A stretch of DNA of 64,000 nt, taken from positions 3,720,001 to 3,784,000 of the forward strand of contig JAWQUS010000022.1 of assembly GCA_036365455.1 (NCBI GenBank). Reading direction: 5' to 3'. The notes under the pieces were generated by a model, which searched no databases, was not told the origin of the DNA, and saw nothing but the letters and a program-made list of their open reading frames with translations. The position numbers were made by a program, and so were the translations under genes. Positions 53,678 through 63,812 of the stretch are shown in pieces (position 1 is the stretch's first letter; every line of letters begins with the position of its first letter). The stretch comes from Macrosoma leucophasiata. Its lineage: Eukaryota; Arthropoda; Insecta; Lepidoptera; Hedylidae.

Positions 53678-54330
53678 GCAGCCTATTTTATCTACACAAA
53701 AATCACAGGACTAAATGAAGACGTGTTACCCTGAGGCCGTAGACTTGATGGTATCTGTGAGTGTTGCCAGGTGTCCCGACTTGCGCGGAACTTCCCGATT
53801 TTCAGGGCCCTGGGAACTCGTCGCGATTATGACCTGATCGAGACGTTATATGTCCCGATAAATCAATCACCATCATTACCTCAAACGAAAGATGTCCGCT
53901 GCTAGACGAAAGAAAGCCTGTCTAAACATCAATCATGTTTGGGTCCCAAGGCTTTTTATAAATCAATTACCAAATTAATTAATTGGCTTTTTTGTACAGT
54001 CCCGATTTAAAACAAATCGAACCTAACTACTATCTGTGACAAAAATTACAGGGCCGTATATTTACCATCATACTGGACAACTAATTCTGTGTGGCATTTA
54101 TTATAGGCGGCAATAGAACGAATCAAAATAACCGTCCCTTACGTGTTACCTTCATATTTCGTTACTGGAACTATACCATCAGAATCAAAATAGCTATTTG
54201 CTGATAAAGTACCTAACCAATATTAAAATATACGCAAATCAATACTGTGATCCCCGAAGGCGTAGGCATAGGCATGCATTGAGGTAAATGCATGCATTCC
54301 AGCGCATGCGCACAACAATGCTTTTTTTTA
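53678..54330 (-). repeat. Very old REP-B pieces and a SINE-M tail
   Basis: 53678-53760 and 54030-54185 carry REP-B echoes (CTGCAGCCTA, ATTACAGGGCCGTATATTTA). 53868-53950 resembles an RTE 3' terminus. 54240-54320 is a SINE-M tail (GTGATCCCCGAAGGCGTAGG). Confidence 0.4.
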
Positions 54331-54569
54331 TTTATCGAACTAAAATCTACCATTACAGATTTTATCCAATGCGTTAGACAATAAAAAATTAATAATTAAT
54401 TACATTTAACAATTATTAAAGTCAAATAAAAAAACACATTCAGATCACCCATTTTACAAAATTAAAATAAAAGTGGAATCAAAATACATACAATGACATA
54501 GTCATACATCATTAAAAATTACAAATATTGTTTTTATTATGAAAAATGTAAATGTACACGCAAAAACCC

Positions 54570-55098
54570 ACGATTCGTCAGTTCTTACGTTTTGGCCCAT
54601 GTAACAGATGGCGAGCCTGTTGACATCCCTGGGCACATTACCAAACGCTGAGGTACTGGAAAACTTCCAGAAAATGGATTATCCCAATAGAACCTCATTT
54701 GTTTGGTTTAACAGTACTTTTTTATTATAAGTTTTATTTTTTGTATGTATGTATGTATCTTCACGCCAGGTCCCTAACGGGGAAGGCAGAGAGTGTAGAG
54801 CGCCAGATATCCCGGTTCAGACAAACCTCTCGTGCCTCGTCTACCTTCATCATTCTCTTCATACATGCACGCCGATTCCTAAGACTTGACCCCACCATCA
54901 GACAGAACTCGACCTATTTGGTCATGGTAGGTCAGCCTTGGTCTTCCTCCCTTCCTTATTTTTTGTAATGTAAATAAATTTAAAAAAATTAAAAAAAACC
55001 GGAGAAAAAGAATTTCACACCGTTATCTCTGATAGACCCGTGAATCGAACCCAGGACCCAGCGTAGTAGTAGAAGTGCCTACTGAGGCAGTTAATATT
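54570..55098 (-). mobile_element. SINE-M split by LINE-A
   Basis: Body 54570-54705 (GCCCATGTAACAGATGGCGA); head 55020-55098 (GTGAATCGAACCCAGGACCC, TGCCTACTGAGGCAG). Confidence 0.82.
54746..54955 (-). mobile_element. LINE-A tail in SINE-M
   Basis: 210 bp, exact 12-bp target duplication TTATTTTTTGTA at 54734-54745 and 54956-54967. Confidence 0.92.
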
Positions 55099-55149
55099 TA
55101 CTGTTTATTATGATTTAAACAGTAAGAATCGGTTGCACCTAAATATTGG

Positions 55150-55561
55150 AGTTTTGGCGGGAACCTTGAAAGAGGCGTATGGTGCTCTTATTTTATTTCA
55201 TTTTCTTGGTGTATTTGTAAGTTATATTGAATAAAGTTGGTGGCATTTTGTTTGATATAAGTTTATTACAGTGCCCGTGTATAGTGAAATAGAATAACAG
55301 TGCGAAAACACGACCTTTCAGGTTGCCTCCAAAACTTCATTGTAAATATTCTGGTAAGGTAGCCATCGCTTTACTCGAATAACTTGATTGTAACTTACTT
55401 GACTGACATATTATACTTGATAACTTATATACTTAATACTTACATATTATACTAGATGACTATATTATACTAACTTTTACGCTGCTTAAATAAATATGAA
55501 ATATCGTTTTACTTGACACTGGCAATATGCGTAATAGCGATGCCATAATAACAAAAAAAAA
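55150..55561 (+). mobile_element. REP-G, full length
   Basis: AGTTTTGGCGGGAACCTTG to poly(A); exact 9-bp target duplication AAATATTGG at 55141-55149 and 55562-55570. Confidence 0.9.
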
Positions 55562-55698
55562 AAATATTGGTTAAAGATTTTGTAAAATTTGACATCCATC
55601 ACAATTTTTTTTTTAAGGTTGGAGAATGTTGTGAAATTTTTCAATAACAATCTACTCAACCTCACCTATATAAAATTAAATATTTTTGCATTTTTAAT

Positions 55699-55980
55699 TT
55701 TTTTTTTTTTATGTAATAAAAGTGGCAAACAAGCGTGCAGTTCACATTGATGTTAAGTGATGACTGCAGCCTATAGACACCCACCAGAGGTCAAAATGCA
55801 AATGCGTTGCCACTCCTGAGGCATTAGGTGTTATGCCTCTGTGCCGGAAATTACAGAGCCGTACATTACCACCTGACCGAAACACGATAGTGCTGAACAC
55901 TACCATTTAACGGCAAGTATATTAGGTAATGCGGTGGTGCCTACGCCCGCGAGCTCCGTCACTGGAGCTCTACCACCAGT
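55699..55980 (-). mobile_element. REP-B, full length
   Basis: T run, ATGTAATAAAAGTGGC to CTCTACCACCAGTA. Confidence 0.9.
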
Positions 55981-56024
55981 AAAAAATAAAAAATAAATGC
56001 CTTAGTACCTCTACTAAAAAAATG

Positions 56025-56581
56025 TTATGTTTTTATCCTACCACTTTGTCGGCGTAATGGACGGTCCGTCCGTCCATCTCTCGGACTTTATTACGCCGAC
56101 AAAGTGGTAGAATAGAAACACAATTTTTTTTTTAATTTAATGTACCTCCCCTACATGTAACGAGCAAATTTTTTTTTTTAATTTTTAGTTTTTTTATATA
56201 GTGTGAGATATCGTTGGATAGGTCTTTCAAAAACGTAAGGGGTGTGCTAATACCATTTTTCGATTTAGTTAACGATTTGTGACTTATAAAGCTTTAAATT
56301 AGCAATTTTCGTTAGAGTCATGTGTCCCCTCCGTTACTAAACGGTTGTTGCAAGAAATTCAAACGTTACGGCAATAGTAGCTATATATAGTGAAATTAAA
56401 AGTAAAACTATCACACTTAAGTTGGCTTTACATGTTTGCAAATAATAGTCGACCAAATGTATTTGCCTTGAAAATTTCGAATTACTCCATAGAAAATATT
56501 TTTTTTTTCATTACATCTCTTCCTCTGTTACTACGGAACCCTACACTGCGCGTGGCCCGACACGCACTTGACCGGTTTTTT
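56025..56581 (-). mobile_element. REP-BB, minus strand
   Basis: TACTACGGAACCCTACACTG and CGACACGCACTTGACCGG at the high end; interior matches 25550-25960 inverted (AGTCGACCAAATGTATTTGC, CGATATCTCACACTA-like). The low end contains the 21-bp hairpin at 56038-56110. Confidence 0.75.
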
Positions 56582-56582
56582 C

Positions 56583-57257
56583 TGTTATTATGGCATCGCT
56601 ATTTCGCATATTGCCAGTGTCAAGTAAAACGATATTTCGTATTCGTATTTATTTATAATTATTTTTTAAGTATGTCAGTCAAGTGAGTCACAGTCAGTTA
56701 TTCGAGTAAAGCGATGGCTACTTTACCAGAACATTGACAATGAAGTTTTGGAGGCAACCTGAAAGGTCGTGTTTTCACACTGTTATTCTATTTCACTTTA
56801 CACGGGCACTGTAATAAACTTATATCAAACAAAATGCCACCAACTTTATTCAATAGGTACTAGCTGTGCCCGTGACTTCGTCCGTGTGAGAATTAATGAT
56901 TGTTCAATATCTACCCGGACGAAGTCGTGCGCGCTGCTAGTATAAAATTAGCCTAAGTTACTCCTTATTACATAAGCTATCTGCGAGTGAAAGTCCCGTC
57001 AAAATCGGTCCCGCCGTTCCCAAGATAAGCCCCGCCAAACAGACAGACAGACAGACAAAAATTGTAAAAAAAATTGTTTTTGTATATGTACCGTGTACCT
57101 ATACATACACATGCATTTAGTAAAAAGCGGTTATTTTTATATTGCAAACAGACACTCCAATTTTATTCATTTGTATAGATAACTTAAAAATACACCAAGA
57201 TAATGAAATAAAATAAGAGCACCATACGCCTCTCTCAAGGTTCCCGCCAAAACTCCT
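56583..57257 (-). mobile_element. REP-G split by REP-H
   Basis: TATGGCATCGCTATTTCGC to CAACTTTATTCAATA (56855), resumed at AACTTAAAAATACACCAAG (57181) to TTCCCGCCAAAACTCC. Confidence 0.87.
56856..57180 (+). mobile_element. REP-H in REP-G
   Basis: CTAGCTGTGCCCGTGACTTC, (CAGA)n, GTATATGTACCGTGTACC, AAACAGACACTCCAATTTTA, end TTTGTATAGAT. Sister copy 58925-59248. Confidence 0.8.
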
Positions 57258-57559
57258 TGGCCTGGATGGCACCACGATACCTATTTGTTAATTAAAGAAA
57301 GGTACTGTAACATTTCTCATTCTTATAATAAGAATAATAAGAAACATTTATTTGACACACAGCGAGACACATAAAACAGACATAAAACGTAACAGGTAAC
57401 AGAGGAAAGACAACACATTTTCTAAAAATTAATACATACCTATACACGTAATATGTGTCTCACGGCTGCCAAAAAGGTGTCCTGTTCAGCAAATGTCAGG
57501 TACCTTCATATAAAAGGTACCTGACGCTGGTTTTCAACAGGACCCTTAGTGAGTGAACC
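57258..57559. other. Spacer with a 12-bp hairpin
   Basis: GTCAGGTACCTT...AAGGTACCTGAC at 57496-57526. Nothing else recognised. Confidence 0.45.
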
Positions 57560-57665
57560 ACATCTCATCATTCTTTTCTAACTTTAACAGATTTCTTTAA
57601 GTAAGAGAAGGATGTGAAATGCTACAATAACTTTAAGTTTAACAAATATCTTGGTGCAGTCCAGA
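57560..57665. mobile_element. MITE-N right two-thirds
   Basis: TCTAACTTTAACAGATTTC, AGAGAAGGATGTGAAATGC, ATATCTTGGTGCAGTCCAG. Confidence 0.65.
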
Positions 57666-57669
57666 CGTG

Positions 57670-57957
57670 TGTCAATTGTTCCTGCTTTCTTTTCTTTTCT
57701 TTTCTTTTTACTCTTTGTTATCAGTTTGTAAAGGGGAAAAGAGACATTCTACTGATATACTTTTTACATTAGTTTATGACATTTAGTTTTATCTTAGTGA
57801 TATTCTTGACTTTACATAATATATTTTTTATCTTGTTTGACATGTATATCAATTGTTATTCGCTTTAATTTATTTTGTTTGTTTTTGACGTGTCATAAGA
57901 GGTGCCTGTCACCCTAAATGAATAAATGAGTTTCTGATTCTGATTCTGAAATAAATG
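57670..57957 (+). mobile_element. LINE-like 3' UTR with (TGATTC)n tail
   Basis: AGAGGTGCCTGTCACCC, AATAAATGAGTTTCTGATTC repeats at the end. No coding part. Preceded by (CTTTT)n at 57691-57715. Confidence 0.45.
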
Positions 57958-58094
57958 ATGATTATTATTATTATATACTGCAGACAAAGACACTTACACA
58001 AAGACCAAGGTCAAAATGCAGATGCTGTGCGGTACGGAGCAGCTGTTGCAGTGGTAATTGGAATGTAAAGAGATGTTTGATTGTTAAATACTAA

Positions 58095-58332
58095 TCTATA
58101 TATATATAAAATCAATTGCTGTTCGTTAGTCTCGCTAAAACTCGAGAACGGCTTTACCGATTTGAATGTTTTTGAAGTCCAGGGAAGGTTTAAAAGTTAA
58201 GAGAATATGAAGAAATTGAAGGGAAATAGTAAAAACCACAAATTCGTTTTCCCAAACAAATAGTCCGTATCTATCAAACCTTTGACACATTATTTCATTC
58301 TGAGGCAATACGAAGTTTGCCGGGTCAGCTAG
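58095..58332 (+). mobile_element. Helitron-like element, complete ends
   Basis: Starts TCTATATATATATAAAATCA after A, ends CCGGGTCAGCTAG before T. 238 bp, no coding; related to 22535-22722. Confidence 0.75.
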
Positions 58333-58580
58333 TTTTAGTTGTATAAAAATGAAAGAAAGAAAGAAAGAAAAAAATGTATGTAAAAATGTTCCGAATAAAA
58401 AGGTAAAAATGTTGTATTTAAAATGTTAAAGTGATGGAATGTTTAAAATGTTAAGAAATGTGAATGGTGGGTAGCCGATATTGCACTGATGGTAAAATTA
58501 TAATACAAAAATTAGGCTAATAAGTGCGTCACGCGGATGCAATTGGAGCCGAAATAGAGTGTTCGGTTACAATACCGAAC

Positions 58581-58759
58581 AGATGCGTTACCACTCCTGA
58601 AGCCTAAGGTATTATGCCTCAGTGCCGGAAATAACAGGGCCGTATATAACCACCTGACCGGAAAACGATAGTGCTGGACACTAACATTTAACGGTTAATA
58701 TTAGGTAATGCGGCGGGGCCTACGCCCGCGAGTTCCAACACTGGAGCTCTACAATCAGT
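58581..58759 (-). mobile_element. REP-B 5' two-thirds
   Basis: CAGATGCGTTACCACTCCTG to GAGCTCTACAATCAGTA. Confidence 0.82.
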
Positions 58760-58924
58760 ATATTTTATTTGTATAACTTTATAATAATATTTTAGTAACC
58801 ATTGTAAAACGCTGATCTTGCGCACCTACTTTCAATATTTCAGTCTAATAAACTCATTCAATGAAACAACTTGTTTCCGTTACATACTAACTTAACAAAC
58901 TAACATACAAACTTTATGTACCTA

Positions 58925-59248
58925 CTAGCTGTGCTCGCGACTTCGCTCGCGTGCGAATTTAAGATTGTTCAGTATCTACCCGGATGAAGTCGTTGGGGCA
59001 GCTTGTATAAACGTAGTTGTTATGCCTATGTTTCTCCTTATTACATCAGCTATCTGCCAGTGAAAGTAACGTCAAAATCCGTCCAGCCGTTCCCATGATT
59101 AGTCCCGCCAAACAGACAGACAGACAATTTTTTTAAAAAAAAATTGTTTTGGTATATGTACCGTGTTTACATACATATGCATTCAGTAAAAAGCGGTTAT
59201 TTTTTATATTACAAACAGACACTCCAATTTTATTTATTTGTATAGATG
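58925..59248 (+). mobile_element. REP-H, near complete
   Basis: CTAGCTGTGCTCGCGACTTC to TTTATTTGTATAGATGTACC; ATGTACC flanks both sides (7 bp), a possible target duplication. It ends ~120 bp before the coding exon. Confidence 0.8.
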
Positions 59249-59369
59249 TACCAAAAGTATTTTGGTCCTTCGAGCCTTTAAATAAGGACACATACGTTTG
59301 TACGTTAAACTTAACGACATTTTTTTTATTGAATGACTTTATTAGACTGACTGATATTTGTTATTTCAG

Positions 59370-59532
59370 TGATCATGGATAAGCGGGACTTCGCGAACTC
59401 TTCGACGGCGTCTATCGTGGACAGTCAAGATGAGAAGAGCAAGAAGAGGCGGTCCTTCTTCAGGAGGAACGGTCTGATCACCATTAGCGGATCTTCCTGC
59501 GATGCCGATGTGTCTGCTATCGATTGTGAACG
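59370..59532 (+). CDS. Start-codon exon of an unidentified host gene
   Basis: Seen: acceptor TTTGTTATTTCAG ending at 59369, with branch-like CTGAC at ~59346; ATG at 59375; 52 open codons; donor CG|GTAAGG at 59532/59533, leaving phase 2. The peptide starts MDKRDFANSSTASIVDSQDE, has a basic KSKKRRSFFRR block (residues 21-31) and a Ser/Asp-rich end (SGSSCDADVSAIDCE). Composition is GC-richer than the flanks and serine/acidic/basic codons look under selection; no repeat overlaps it. No domain or family recognised; the basic block after an acidic stretch could be a cytoplasmic tail or a nuclear signal (inference). 5' UTR exons must lie upstream and the rest of the protein downstream; neither was found in the window. 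Confidence 0.75.
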
Positions 59533-60157
59533 GTAAGGAAAGTTAATTATTTTTAAACATATTTCATTTAATTACAATAGCAAATTCATAGGCACAATAG
59601 CAGTCGACCAAATGTATTTTACTCGAAAATTTCGAACAACTCCATAGAAATTAGGCAATAAATGGCGCCAGGCATCATTTACATCGCGCTATATTGTTTA
59701 CGTTTAGAAATTATACATATTTAGTTAGAAACTCATTTCGTTTTAGAAATTTTACCAGTTTGTTTACTTTGTTAATTGTAAATTCAAGTAAATTGTTTAT
59801 TTTATTGCGTAAAAGCGTATATTCTGTCGCTTAGTTGAGGAGGTAGTGTCTGTTGGTATTAGAAGCGGACTAGCGGACACTTCTGTCAGCGAATTCGATT
59901 CGCATTTGGCTGATGTAAAACCTAATATAAATAACGACCCTTCACTGTGCGTGGCCCGACACGCTCTTGACCGGTTTTTGTGATAGACATCTAGTCGGTT
60001 TAGATATCTATAGGCTCCAGTCATCACTTAACAACCATGTAAAAAGCATGCTTGATTTCCACCGTCGCTACATAAAAAAGACAATGGGTTGCACGCCGGG
60101 AGTACCGGCAGAAGCAAAAACTTGAACATTAACGCAGTGCATTTTTTATTTCGTTGC
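59533..60157 (+). other. Start of the intron after the exon
   Basis: AT-rich. 59605-59640 (GTCGACCAAATGTATTTTAC) and 59920-59985 (GCGTGGCCCGACACGCTCTT) are REP-BB pieces (minus). 60000-60078 is a REP-B 3' end (+). Confidence 0.55.
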
Positions 60158-60440
60158 ACACCACCACCACCACCGCCACTAACGCTACCAACACCACCAA
60201 CACCACCAACACCACCAACACCACCAACACCACCAACACCACCAACACCACCAACACCACCAACACCACCAACGCCACAAACGCCATTAACGCCGTCAAC
60301 GCCAGTAATGTCATCAACGCCACCAACACCATCAACACCACCAACTCCACCAACGCCACCAGAGCCACCAAATCCACCAACGCTACCAATGTGCCACTAA
60401 CGTCATTAACGCCACCAACGTCGCCAACACCACCACCATG
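60158..60440. repeat. 9-bp minisatellite (CACCAACAC)n
   Basis: Perfect ACCAACACC repeats at 60187-60270, decaying downstream into AACGCCACC variants. All forward frames stay open (PTPPTP, TNTTNT) because the unit lacks stops; not evidence of a gene. Confidence 0.9.
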
Positions 60441-61186
60441 ACAGCTGTCGTTAGATGAAAAAGTGGGCGGATGCGATTCTGGGCACGTGTCCGTCTTACA
60501 CATGTTCTACCAGGGTCACGTGTACTGACGCAAGTTTAACATTATTTACCCATTACAAAAAGAACAAGGCGCGGAAAAAAAGTTTAGACTTCAAAAAAAA
60601 AGAAAAACCTGACGAGACCGTTGCATTTTATAATCTATTATCTTTATCATTTACAATTGAATTAGTAATGAATATCGTTTTATTATAACTATTATCATAA
60701 GTGTTTTGCATCTTGATATAGAATAGGCATTGTTACACACGATTACTTTACGATATTTGAAATTCTATGACTCTTGAAATCTGCTGGAAACCAGTTGAAA
60801 ACTAGTGCTTCCCGCAATTATTGAGTTAAAGACCCTTGAATCCATTTCCTACCGCTTATGGTGGCTAAGTGACATTTTGCAAAGATTACTTACAGGTCAC
60901 ACCCAGGAACATTACTGGGAGGGTTCGAACCCCAACCACCGATTGGGATTGTTGTCGTTCGGGATCGCGACCGCGCCGCCCGGCTCACGCCAGTGATGGC
61001 GCCGACGTGTGGCCCCTGACAATAGGGAATTTGCACTTATTTAACCAATTGTAAGCGGCATGCGAGGGAATAGCTGAGGGGATGAAAAGAATATGCCCGA
61101 AAAAAAAGTTGAATAAAGTAAATGAAAAAATAAAACAAAAATAAAAAAATAAAAATTAAATAAAAAAAAAACACAAAAAACAAAAT
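60441..61186. other. Intronic or intergenic stretch
   Basis: No second exon that I can defend. 60890-61010 has GC-rich tRNA-like text (GGGTTCGAACCCCAACC) without a box A; 61090-61190 is A-rich. Confidence 0.4.
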
Positions 61187-61365
61187 TCTTACCCAAAAAA
61201 TGGTCCCCCTTCAGCGAGTTTCCCTGCGTGCCACCATCCCCCCAATTCGACCACGCCCTCGACGCTTCGGGAGCAGATAAACCCGGGGAAGGAGGGTCGC
61301 ACCTCGACCCCCGAACCATCCCCTTCCTCTGTTACACTGCACGTGCGAAGGGAGGGGTGATGATT
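61187..61365 (-). repeat. REP-R, minus strand
   Basis: GGTCCCCCTTCAGCGAGTTT, CGAACCATCCCCTTCC and GCACGTGCGAAGGGAGGG match 18850-19025 inverted. Confidence 0.65.
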
Positions 61366-61477
61366 ATTAGTAGAAAGATTACTTACGAATTGATTCTATG
61401 ACAACTAAGGTCTCAGGCAGTGGAGTAGCTAGGGGAGGGCGGCCCTGTCCAGGTGATACACCCTCTCTTTAAGAAAA

Positions 61478-61640
61478 AAAACGTAACATCATGCCAGTAA
61501 TCCCCGAAGGGATAGGCAGAGGTAAATGCATGCTTCAAGCATACATGCAAACACCCACGATTCGCCGGTTACGTTTTTGGCCCATGTAACAGGTGGCGAG
61601 CCTGTTCACATCTCTGGCTAATTACCAAACTTGTGGACAA
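61478..61640 (-). mobile_element. SINE-M 3' half
   Basis: GTAATCCCCGAAGGGATAGG, CCCATGTAACAGGTGGCGAG, TAATTACCAAACTT; adjoins a MITE-C half. Confidence 0.8.
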
Positions 61641-61746
61641 ACATCACATGTACGTAGTGTGCGAAAGAAAAAAACGCTTCAGAGTTCAATTTAGGCGGAA
61701 TCTTTTACCAAAAGTCGTTGTGCTATTTCTTGTCCGGGACTGTACC
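61641..61746. mobile_element. MITE-C right half, diverged
   Basis: GGACAAACATCACATG to TTCTTGTCCGGGACTGTA. Confidence 0.6.
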
Positions 61747-61754
61747 ACGTAACA

Positions 61755-62470
61755 GTCGTAACACACGTCCGGATTTGGTACTATTACGTTTCTGTCCCAT
61801 AAGTCATCACTGGCAACACACACTGGTCAAAGACCTTTTTCTTGAGACACTGCGGTAAGTCGGACGAGAAGATGTACCGTAGCTTCCCTAACGCTGCCCA
61901 ACCGAGTTGGATTCGGCGATTCACCTCTTTCTCGAAGTTGGACCGACCTAACTGGACCGTTTGTCCCAGGTATACATAATCGTCAACAACTTCGAGTGTT
62001 GACGATTATGTATTTGACATGATCTTCGTCTTGTCCATGTTCATTCTAAGGTCCACTCGTTGGGAGGCCCTACGAGTGGACCTTAGAATGGTCTCTTCCA
62101 GGGTCTCAGCCATGACTACGATATCATCTGCAAATCGGAGGTGGGAGATGTACTCGCCGTTAACATTGATGTCGAGTCCTTTCCAGTTCAGAAGCTTGAA
62201 GACGTCTTCAATGCAGCGGTGAACAGTTTCGGAGATATAACATCTCCCTGTCTCACACCTCGCTGCAGTTGGATAGGTTTCGAGTTCTGATCCTGAAGCC
62301 GGACCGACATGGTGGCGTTTTCATACAAGCTCCTCAGCACCTCGATGTATCGGTAGTCAACTTGGCACCTCTGGAGTGACTGTAGCACACCCCAAATCTC
62401 AACCGAATCGAAGGCTTTCTCATACGTCCACAAACGCTAGACAGGCGCTGGTATAATCAGCCCCTATGTC
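61755..62470 (-). pseudogene. RTE LINE reverse transcriptase fragment
   Basis: Minus-strand frames in order: YEKAFDSVE (~62415), YIEVLRSLYENATMSVRLQD, LQRGVRQGDVISPKLFTAAL, then a 1-nt frameshift near 62210, DVFKLLNWKGLDIN, HLRFADDIVVMAETLEE (catalytic ADD at ~62125-62133), MNMDKTKIMSN, a stop, DDYVYLGQTVQLGRSNFEKE, LRYIFSSDLPQCLK, DQCVLPVMTYG. This is the RTE-clade order of palm and thumb motifs. 5' and 3' ends are missing, and two perfect palindromes (61972-62013, 62042-62090) replace normal sequence. Confidence 0.9.
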
Positions 62471-63610
62471 TAGTCTTATTTCGATACGTACGTTCCGAAC
62501 CAAATCTGGCCGTGGAAAGAGGAGTCCGGCGGACAGAATTATTATATTAATCAAGTCCGATGCAGTCCGCTCGCGCGGGTTTGTTCGGCGGACCGAATCC
62601 TATCGTGTGTTATTAAGGTCTGTTTACCCCTTCAGGCAACTGTAAGCCTGGAGTACATTTAATTTCGCAGTAACATCATTTTTGTAATTAACTCTTAACA
62701 ATTACCGTGTTTTATGTAATGGTATACAATTAGTCACTAGTTTCACTCTAATGATTGTAATTGTCATGCTAATTATGCCAACATAATCCGGAATTAGACT
62801 CTTTTTTCAATTGAATAACAGGTAGACTACAGAAATCTAAATTACAAAGAAAGAGTAGTGCGATGATCGCATGAACTTTTTGCCACAAATTGGTGTCGCT
62901 TTGACAGTATTCGACACCAATTCCACTGATCTGTCATATATATACTTACCTACACAAATGTCGGTAAGTGAAACGTACAGTATCCAAGAAATATTGCTTA
63001 TAATAACGTAACTTCACGCCTGTAATCCCCAAAGGCAGATCCCACAAGATTCACAAGATTTTGCAAGCTGTAGTTAACCTTTACTAAAACAGGGTTATTT
63101 GTAACCAGCGCATAATTCTTCGCTTTGGCTCATCAAGACCAACACTTTTGTTATACAACTTTTTCTAATTCATTTTTTTTTATCATACAAAAAATAATCA
63201 ATCGAATTTGCAGTTCTAATATGCACCTACTTCTTAACTTCACATTGAGTGTCTAAGTAAAAAGTAAACACATCACGCCATAATATACTGGTACCTTTAG
63301 GGGTCGACGCGGCGTACGATGCGGCCCCCCTCCCGCTCCGGCCGTTACGTAAACAGCTGACGTCTGTACCTATGTAAAAATATACCTATGAAACGTAGCG
63401 CTAACAATTGATAGAAATCCCATTTGAAACAATTTTATTTCTTATCATTGATGTACTGCATTTTGGCAAAAGTCACAGAACAAAAGTTGTTAGTCTTAAC
63501 ATACCTAACTCACCTTTGACGATTTATGCGTTAGATATATTTAACCCTGTATAAGTAATAAAATGGAGAGGACAATATATGAATTACTTCTTAATAATAT
63601 CAGCTAAACT
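62471..63610. other. 1.1-kb stretch, mostly unassigned
   Basis: 62975-63000 is a MITE-C end (TACAGTATCCAAGAAATATT) fused to a SINE-M tail (63003-63048, CACGCCTGTAATCCCCAAAG). 63290-63350 is a GC-rich patch. No gene. Confidence 0.45.
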
Positions 63611-63812
63611 GCGTCAGTAGCGTAGTGGTAGCAGGCCACTACTACTGCGCTGGAGGTCCTGGGTTCGATTTCCGGGTCGGGGGCTATCAGAGATAACAGA
63701 TTAATATCCTTTATCTCTGATTCTATTGATATTTTTCAATTTTCTGGAAGTTGCCCAGTACCCTGGAGTTTAGTAATGTACCCGGAGATGGCAACAGGTT
63801 CGCCACCTGTTA
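63611..63812 (+). mobile_element. SINE-M, 3' end displaced by MITE-S
   Basis: Box A GTAGCGTAGTGGTAGCAGG, box B GGGTTCGATTTCC; body to GTTCGCCACCTG, where MITE-S is inserted at a TTA. Confidence 0.85.

Noticed and set aside
60089..60503. Pro/Thr-rich and Val/Leu-rich frames as genes
   Set aside because: Both strands and several frames are open because the 9-bp unit lacks stop codons.
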